This document shows positions 57,801 to 64,000 of a DNA stretch of 64,000 bases, piece after piece. The notes under the pieces are model-generated. The model was not told where the DNA came from and did not search any database. It saw only the letters and a program-made list of their open reading frames with translations. The DNA is taken from positions 34,991,624 to 35,055,623 of the forward strand of contig CM032669.1 of assembly GCA_019095985.1 (NCBI GenBank), given 5' to 3'. Origin of the DNA: Streblospio benedicti (lineage: Eukaryota; Annelida; Polychaeta; Spionida; Spionidae). Made by a program: the position numbers and the translations under genes. How positions within the stretch are numbered: position 1 is the first letter of the stretch; each line of letters starts with the position of its first letter.

Positions 57801-60529
57801 TCTGACCCCCCACAACTTTCAAATTTAAACATATGTCCCAACCACCCTATTCCCCCCCCCACACACTCACACACGCCTTAAATAATGACTAAGCCCTTAT
57901 ACGTGAATAGATATGGTACATTTGTAGTACAGCATATTTTCACCCCCATAGTACGGCGGTTGAGCATCGTGGGTGTTCGTAAACCATAACAAAAAAAATA
58001 AAACATTTTTATTTTTCAATTTTATTTTTATTTTTATTTCCTCCTACGACAGTTGAGCTTCCTGGGTGTCCGTAAACCATAATATCAAAAAATAAAGGCC
58101 TTATCCTTTTATCCGTATATCCCTAATCCGAATTATTCCATAATACGGACCAGACCCCCTTGCGATATTTACATTTTTAAGAATATAAATGCAGAGATCG
58201 CCCAAGCGCCATCTTCCGATATTCAAGTATAAGAAAAAAAATTCCCCCAGAATTCCCACATACATGACTGGGAAATCCCTTGCACATGTAGCATAAGAGA
58301 GATGATACTGTTATATTGTAAAATAATTGTGTGCAACCAGCTGGCTAAGGCGCTCCTCTAGTTGAAACGGATAAGATCCGCACTGCTCGGGTTGAAACTG
58401 ATGAGATTTGAAACAGATTAAATGCTCCTCCCTCCACCACCCCTTTTGCCTGCACCCCCCCCTTACCAAACAGGTCCTGAACAGATCAAAAGCACATCTA
58501 CCATCACCCTCCCTGCCTCCCTCTTTTAGTAGACAGGATAGAAAGACTTGACTAATATGCGGGTCTGTACCTGACCTGTGACTTGTACTCAGGACTGTAC
58601 GTGTGATGTGCAATTGTACGTTTGATTTACACCGTTTGATATATTACTAAGTATTATGTAGTTGATTAAGGAGCACGATAAACATTTCCAAAAAAATCTT
58701 ATTTCTTGTATATTAATCATAGAAAAATAATTAGTTTGGTTTAAAATGTTGACAAAAATGACTACCAAGTTGTCCTTGACTATGCTTTTGGAATTTGTAC
58801 ATCTACTGGTTTAAAAACCTTCTTCATACAAAAAAAAAATCCTTAGCCATTGACATAATATTATAGATGTTCTTTCTGTATTATTAGTCTATGAATGTCC
58901 ATATAAGCAATCCATGCTTGCCTTCTGATACGAAACTTACAGACTGAACTTTTTGCAGTTTTCTGCCAGGATTAAGTATTAGCTTGATATAAACTACAAG
59001 TGTTCAATATTCTTTCAGTTATTGCATACAGATGCACCAGCACTCATTCAAGCACACGTTTTCAAACCAACACACATACATTTTGGTGACATGTCGGTTT
59101 GAAAACTAATGTTGGAATGAAACTGCGTGCATCTAGTTTAACTATTGAAAATAATTTCTAATTAAATACCTTTATTTGACTTGTGATAACAATTTGCAGC
59201 GCCTAATCTTGTTCCCAGTTTTCTGCAAGCATAGAAAATAAAGAATCTTACTTTTTAACAATGTGAGAAAGATATTAAAAAAATGTATTAGTCCAAGTAT
59301 ACATATTCAATCATTTACACTTGCATAATCTATGTATCAAGTAACCTAATACGATATATCATACTGACCGCCAGTTCATGGTATACATATATATAGTACA
59401 ACCTTGTTAAGCATATATCAATTATCTGAATAATTCCATTCACCGGACGTTCTGCTAAAGTCCCATTTTTTCCATACGTATACACAGCAGATCAAGCATG
59501 TACATGAACTATTAGCCTTGCCTTATTCACGGCGGCGGACAAAGATGTCCGGAACACAACGCATGCTGCATTGTAGCGAGCATTGTAGTCTCATTTAAAA
59601 AGACGCTTTACTCCATTTGGTGAGAGCACACCACAACGGTATTGGTTAATTGAGACAGCGCACATCGTACAATTAATGGCATTTAGTTATCAATCTTAAG
59701 TCTGCATATTATCCCTGAAATGCACTCCAGCAAGCACCTGTCACAATGAGGTTGGCCGGCTTGATGTCACTTTTATGGAATTCATTTATTTGCCAACAAC
59801 TTGTTTAATATTAAAGCTGGAAAAAAATTAATCATACCACTGAGATTGTCATTCAAATACGTTTCATAAATGTGTAATGGATATGGCAGTTCCAACATAT
59901 AATAGCATTCATTTAGTTATCAATCAATCTTAGTCTACATCAGATGTCGAAATAATTAACATGCGCACATGAGCTCCGCGAAATAAAACAATGGCATCTT
60001 ATTTGGATTAACCCGGACATTAAATACTTGTTAAACCTAGGACTAAGAATAAAATTAGTCCTAGGTTAAACGAATGGATAAGCAGTCACAATAACATAAC
60101 CATCACGAATTCACGTGTCAGATCACTTGGAAACCAATTATAAAGTCAGGCACTAAAGGATATTTCTCAGATGGTACCCATTGTGTAATAATCGTGACTT
60201 GGGCATCACACTTTTTTATTTGGGTACCCAGATCCAACTACCCACATGCCCGAACGGCCACCTACTTATGAACATAAACGATATATTAATCACTGACGTT
60301 GCATTATAAAAAGAAAAAAACAAACTTCAATGAACCCTGTACTAGAACTAGACCCCTCTAGTATATTTTTAATCCAAGATATGATGAATGAATATGCACT
60401 CATGCAAATCTTTTCCAGATGCAGCACTAGTGCTAAAAATACTCACTCTGCTATGAGGTTGGCTAGTCCCATATGAGAATTTCCAGAAAATAATATCATC
60501 GGAACTTTATCATCCACCGCTCTAGACAT
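54889..60529 (-). CDS. PRPSAP: PRPP synthetase-associated protein (PRPSAP1/2), middle exons missing
   Basis: Visible exons: 60447-60529 (ATG), 59170-59222, 57163-57246, 56117-56246, 55739-55809, 55441-55587 and 54889-55047 (TAG). The C-terminal part follows vertebrate PRPSAP closely: [78 protein letters not shown] and [30 protein letters not shown] replaces the catalytic PRPP-binding loop of true synthetases, and the IHGEE exon with its acidic and proline-rich stretch is the insert typical of the associated proteins. It is therefore a non-catalytic regulator of PRPS in nucleotide synthesis. About 120 residues expected between [11 protein letters not shown] and EIPDYRN are absent, and a 100-N gap lies just upstream of the exon at 57163. 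Confidence 0.92.
57313..57412. other. Assembly gap, 100 N
   Basis: Exactly 100 N, a conventional placeholder for unknown length. It lies inside the PRPSAP intron where the middle exons should be. Confidence 1.
57413..57655. mobile_element. Partial relative of the 1500-bp hAT-like element
   Basis: ATAGATTGGTTGAATAAC onward matches 43434-43680 colinearly with scattered changes and stops after GTGCCAAAATAAA. The left part is lost in the assembly gap. Confidence 0.8.
57656..59169. other. Non-coding stretch within PRPSAP
   Basis: It contains pyrimidine-rich and G/C-run repeat debris near 57720-57860 and 58400-58520. None of the missing PRPSAP exons is recognisable on either strand. Confidence 0.6.
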
Positions 60530-61025
60530 CTTGTCTGATTATATTTTCTGTCAGATTATATTAAGCTTTGAAGTCAAATATGGCTGCCCCTGTCAATATT
60601 TTTTCACTTTTTTCACAATACTATGGTTCTCTACGGACTAGGCAAGGGTGTCAGTTTTTAAACAAATGCTCATCTAAATCAAGATTCATTATTAATATTT
60701 ATGATGCAACATGTTCATCACATAAATAAAACAGCTTAGCAAAACTTAAGAAAAAAATGTTAGCAAAAAGATCTGTCACGCCGTGCTGTGAGGATGTGAG
60801 CATGGAAGAGTCCATTCAACTAATGATAATGGGTAACATTTAACTAAAATCAAATTTTAAATAGCGTATAGCTTATTTTGTTGCTAACATTATAGACGTC
60901 ATTAGAAATCAATTTTAATAATAAAGTTAATAATGCTCAGTATGAAAAGATTACAGCACTTATGCAATTTATGTTATACTTGCAAAAGCTGCACTCCCCT
61001 GGTACACAAATTGGCTTTTATAAAT
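60530..61025. promoter_or_regulatory. Shared upstream region of PRPSAP and MRPS7
   Basis: The two start codons face away from each other across 496 bp. A divergent promoter is plausible. I see no TATA box in a useful position and no CpG-rich core. Confidence 0.45.
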
Positions 61026-63851
61026 ATGGCTGCCGGAAAGACCTTGTTGGGAAGCTTTTACAATAAATTATGTTTTTCTCAAGTGATTGCCAATACAACG
61101 TGAGTAAAGTACAATTTATTTTGAAACATATGGTATATAGATATTGACTATCATCTTATTCATTAATGATATAATTCCAATTCAAGTAAAATAGCGAAAT
61201 AAGTGAGCGATAAAAGATAGTTTTGTCATATATCCATGACCTCCCAGGGCCAGTCCCCGGCCCAGCTAATAATTCTCAACAATCGATCTTATAGGCTCCA
61301 ATGTTTGAAATAGTAAGGGGCCCGAAGGCCCTGAGCCCCCAACTTTTGACCAGTGCACTTACCTTTTAGGACTTGAGGGCCATGCTGTCCCTCAACTATT
61401 TTAGGTGAATATTCGTGAGTCAGTGAATTCCATACTTTATCAGTAGATGCAGTCGGCAGAGTCTCGACATACGTCATATGTCAGATTCTCGTCACGCATA
61501 CATTTTATTGACGTGACGAGACTCTGACTTCAGGTTCAAATCCATTTCTATAAACGCAACCACTTTCTTTCGCTACCATTTCAAACACATCACAGCATGG
61601 CCCTCAACTTAATTATAATCAGGGGCCCGAACTATATAAAGTTAAGGGCCCTGCTGGACCCGAAATTTTTCCTGAGAGTTTCAAACGAAGTGGGAGATTC
61701 AGAGTATGCTATGATAATGCCATGACCATAACCTGGACCAGTTGGATACAGGAGCAAGTGTGGTCCAATCGAAATTAGCAAACGCTCCTTTTCCATTGTT
61801 ATGCTTAACACTAAACATTTAAGTCTGACGGAGAACATCATCTTTAAAAAGCACGTGTGAGTTATCATGTTAGTGATGACCACTTTGCACTAAATGCATG
61901 TAAGAAATGATCAATTGATTGACAAGTGTGCCAATGATCTGGTGTAAAATGTAAAGTCATGAAAACAAGACTTGACTCATGACTAAAAACCACCATATTT
62001 ACATTTGCACAAATTATATGATTTGGATTATGATTATTAGATTGCTTGCATTTTTTTTTTGATAATTATTATGTTTTACAGGATAATACCAAAACGAACA
62101 GCAATATACTCTCCACAATATTTAGCACCAACACATACTAAAGAAGAATTGGCAGAATCTCTAGATGAAGACGACAAACGTCGATTTCAACCTATCAAAG
62201 CAGCTACTCCAGAACAGACCTCAATTTCAAATTATGATCAACTTGTTGCGTAGGTTAAATTTTGGAATTTAGATTTACATTTCGTAATAATCATTATACT
62301 TTTCACAGTTATAATTAAAGTTTAATTTATGCAGTTGTTTTCTTTAATATCAAACTTTTAATCCATACTAGGAGATTTATTAGACACATAACTAGAGAAG
62401 GCAAAAAGGAGAGGGCCCACAATATCATAAACCGGGTATGATTTTATTTATACTTAGTTTGTTTTATTGTAGCATTGTCACATATTATATTACATAGCTT
62501 TATTTTTTTTAAACTATTTCAATTTTTATTCTCTGTTTAAGTAGATGAAGTGTCTAGGGATGATTCTCAAACTTTTTTTGTACATAAAAAACTAGTACAT
62601 AAATTATACCAAACAATTATTCATACTCATATTTGTAGACATTTGAGAAAATCAAATGCATCCAGCTAGAAAAATACAATAAGGCAACATCTGATCTTGA
62701 AAGAGACACTATTGAGCTGAACCCTCTGACGATCTTTCACAAAGCTATTGAGAATTGTCGACCATTATTGATTCTACAGAAGGTGAAAAGAGGAGGTGTC
62801 CTCTACCAGGTAAAAAAGCATTTATTTATTAAATAACAATATGGGATAAACTGAGATCATTGAGGTCAACGATTGAAAAGCTGGACATGAAATTATTAGA
62901 AAAATTAATTATTCAAATTTTTTTCTATATTAACATCATTTTCGAATAGTACCAAAAAATATTATTTTAAATGCATTTAATATATGGTGAAATATTCTTT
63001 TTTAATACATTAAACATGAATTCTAGGTTCCAATCCCTGTAAAGCCAAGCTATGCAACATTTCAATCAATGAAATGGCTTATAGAGTCAGGAGGTGAAAA
63101 AGATGACGATGTTAGAATATGGGATCGGTTCAGTTTTGAACTCATAGATGCAGCAAATAATGAGGTAACAATTATAAAATGATGCACCACTCCGTAACCC
63201 AGGTTACCGTGATAGCCCGGCCCGTGAAAATAATAAAAAATTCTTTTTTGAGCTAATGAATTATTTTTTTTCAACATCAATACCCCGGCATACCATGATG
63301 ACTGGTAGGCTGCTGTGATATCAATTTTTGTTAATATTTATAAGCAAAATGTTTAAGTTTTGTCACAAAGGAAACATCTTATTTATTCTTAATTTATTAA
63401 AACTCCATTTCCAACTTAGCACATTGTGAGAAAACGAAAATGTACATGGTCTATATTTGGCAGAAAAAGCAGAGAAAATATCACAGGAGAAACGGGGCAT
63501 TACGACATGCTGGAGTGTTCATTTCACGCCACCCCGGGGCATCATGCGGACCCCGGGTTACGGCATGGTGCATCAAATTCAATATTGGAAAATTAATTAA
63601 AAGAAATACTGAAAATTAAGATCTGATAATGATCACAAAGTTAATTTCATCATACAGAGAATCCTGGTGGTTTTGAGCATTCATTGTTTTGCAAGAAATA
63701 ATTAATTTTGCATTTTAATCAATAACTTTGAATAATTAAGACTTTCAAATTAAAGAATTTCTTTAATTTTCAGGGGAAGAGTATAAGAAAGAAGCAAGAA
63801 CTACATCGAATATGTGAAGCCAATAGGGCATATGCTCACTTTAGGTGGTGA
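61026..63851 (+). CDS. MRPS7: Mitochondrial ribosomal protein S7 (uS7m)
   Basis: Six exons: 61026-61099, 62082-62249, 62372-62435, 62639-62809, 63027-63164 and 63774-63851 (TGA), 230 residues. The second exon uses donor GC|GTAGGT, which avoids the TAG that follows. The N-terminus MAAGKTLLGSFYNKLCFSQV is a typical presequence without acidic residues. The uS7 core is clear: RFIRHITREGKKERAHNIIN, then TFEKIKCIQLEKYNKA, FHKAIENCRPLLILQKVKRG, QVPIPVKPSYATFQSMKWLI, KSIRKKQELHRICEANRAYA and the terminal HFRW, which matches the vertebrate protein ending. It binds the 3' major domain of the small mitoribosomal rRNA and nucleates head assembly. The length is a little under the human 242 residues. Confidence 0.95.
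63180..63575. mobile_element. MITE, TGATGCACCATGCCG family, copy 2
   Basis: Starts TGATGCACCACTCCGTAACC and ends GGGTTACGGCATGGTGCATC plus A, an inverted pair. It is the reverse orientation of 6496-6920 and 396 bp long. It lies in the last intron of MRPS7, starting about 16 bp after the exon 5 donor. Confidence 0.88.
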
Positions 63852-64000
63852 AAATTGTGACAATTGTGAAATTGTGTGAACAGATGTGTGAATGCTTGTG
63901 TTTTACCAAAAGGTTCAAATATTAAATGAACACATTATTGTTATAATTACTTTTATTGCAAACAAATATTATGCTTTATGTATAACACAATTTGTATGTG

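Noticed and set aside
57472-57822. 116-codon open frame on the minus strand
   Set aside because: It overlaps the partial hAT-like repeat copy and repeat debris.
1-64000. tRNA, rRNA, snRNA genes or CRISPR arrays
   Set aside because: None was recognised by eye; the regular repeats present are microsatellites, minisatellites or transposon ends. A covariance-model search would be needed for certainty on small RNAs.

Overview
The window is a piece of an animal nuclear genome: intron-rich, about two-thirds A+T, with GT-AG introns, long introns full of short DNA-transposon relics, and a run of exactly 100 N (57313-57412). The gene set (PALB2, a SOCS-box RAB40, PRPSAP, MRPL48, MRPS7, a 10-cysteine Ly6/sleepless-like GPI protein) is metazoan. 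A marine invertebrate deuterostome, perhaps an acorn worm, would fit, but that is an impression and not a demonstrated identification.

Layout. 1617-4392 (+): the 3' part of an unrecognised single-pass membrane protein. 5782-11078 (-): a nine-exon JmjC-type oxygenase gene of 542 residues. 11828-12385 (-): intronless MRPL48. 13157-15980: transposon debris, including a decayed LINE. 16320-18145 (+): a three-exon Ly6/sleepless-like gene, whose last two exons and 3' UTR recur at 23243-25340 without a visible signal-peptide exon. 26750-30416: a gene-free A+T-rich stretch, perhaps the long 3' UTR of RAB40. 30417-34480 (-): RAB40. 34481-34814: a probable two-way promoter with two NRF1-like palindromes. 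34815/39371-53927 (+): PALB2, with an N-terminal coiled coil and C-terminal beta-propeller. A complete ankyrin-repeat gene (45458-50543, -) is nested in one PALB2 intron. 54889-60529 (-): PRPSAP, whose middle exons are missing because of the assembly gap. 61026-63851 (+): MRPS7, divergent from PRPSAP.

The genes do not form one pathway. Two encode mitochondrial ribosomal proteins and the others are separate housekeeping or signalling genes. The most informative structure is in the mobile DNA. At least eight families of non-autonomous inverted-repeat elements can be delimited by their ends, several by target-site duplications: a 1500-bp hAT-like element with a perfect 8-bp duplication, a 900-bp element cut cleanly into a LINE reading frame, and a long foldback element carrying a pogo-like MITE in one arm. 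No wholly new molecular system is apparent. The best candidates for follow-up are the duplicated Ly6 exon cassette with its conserved UTR block, the undescribed membrane protein, the nested ankyrin gene and the MITE families.
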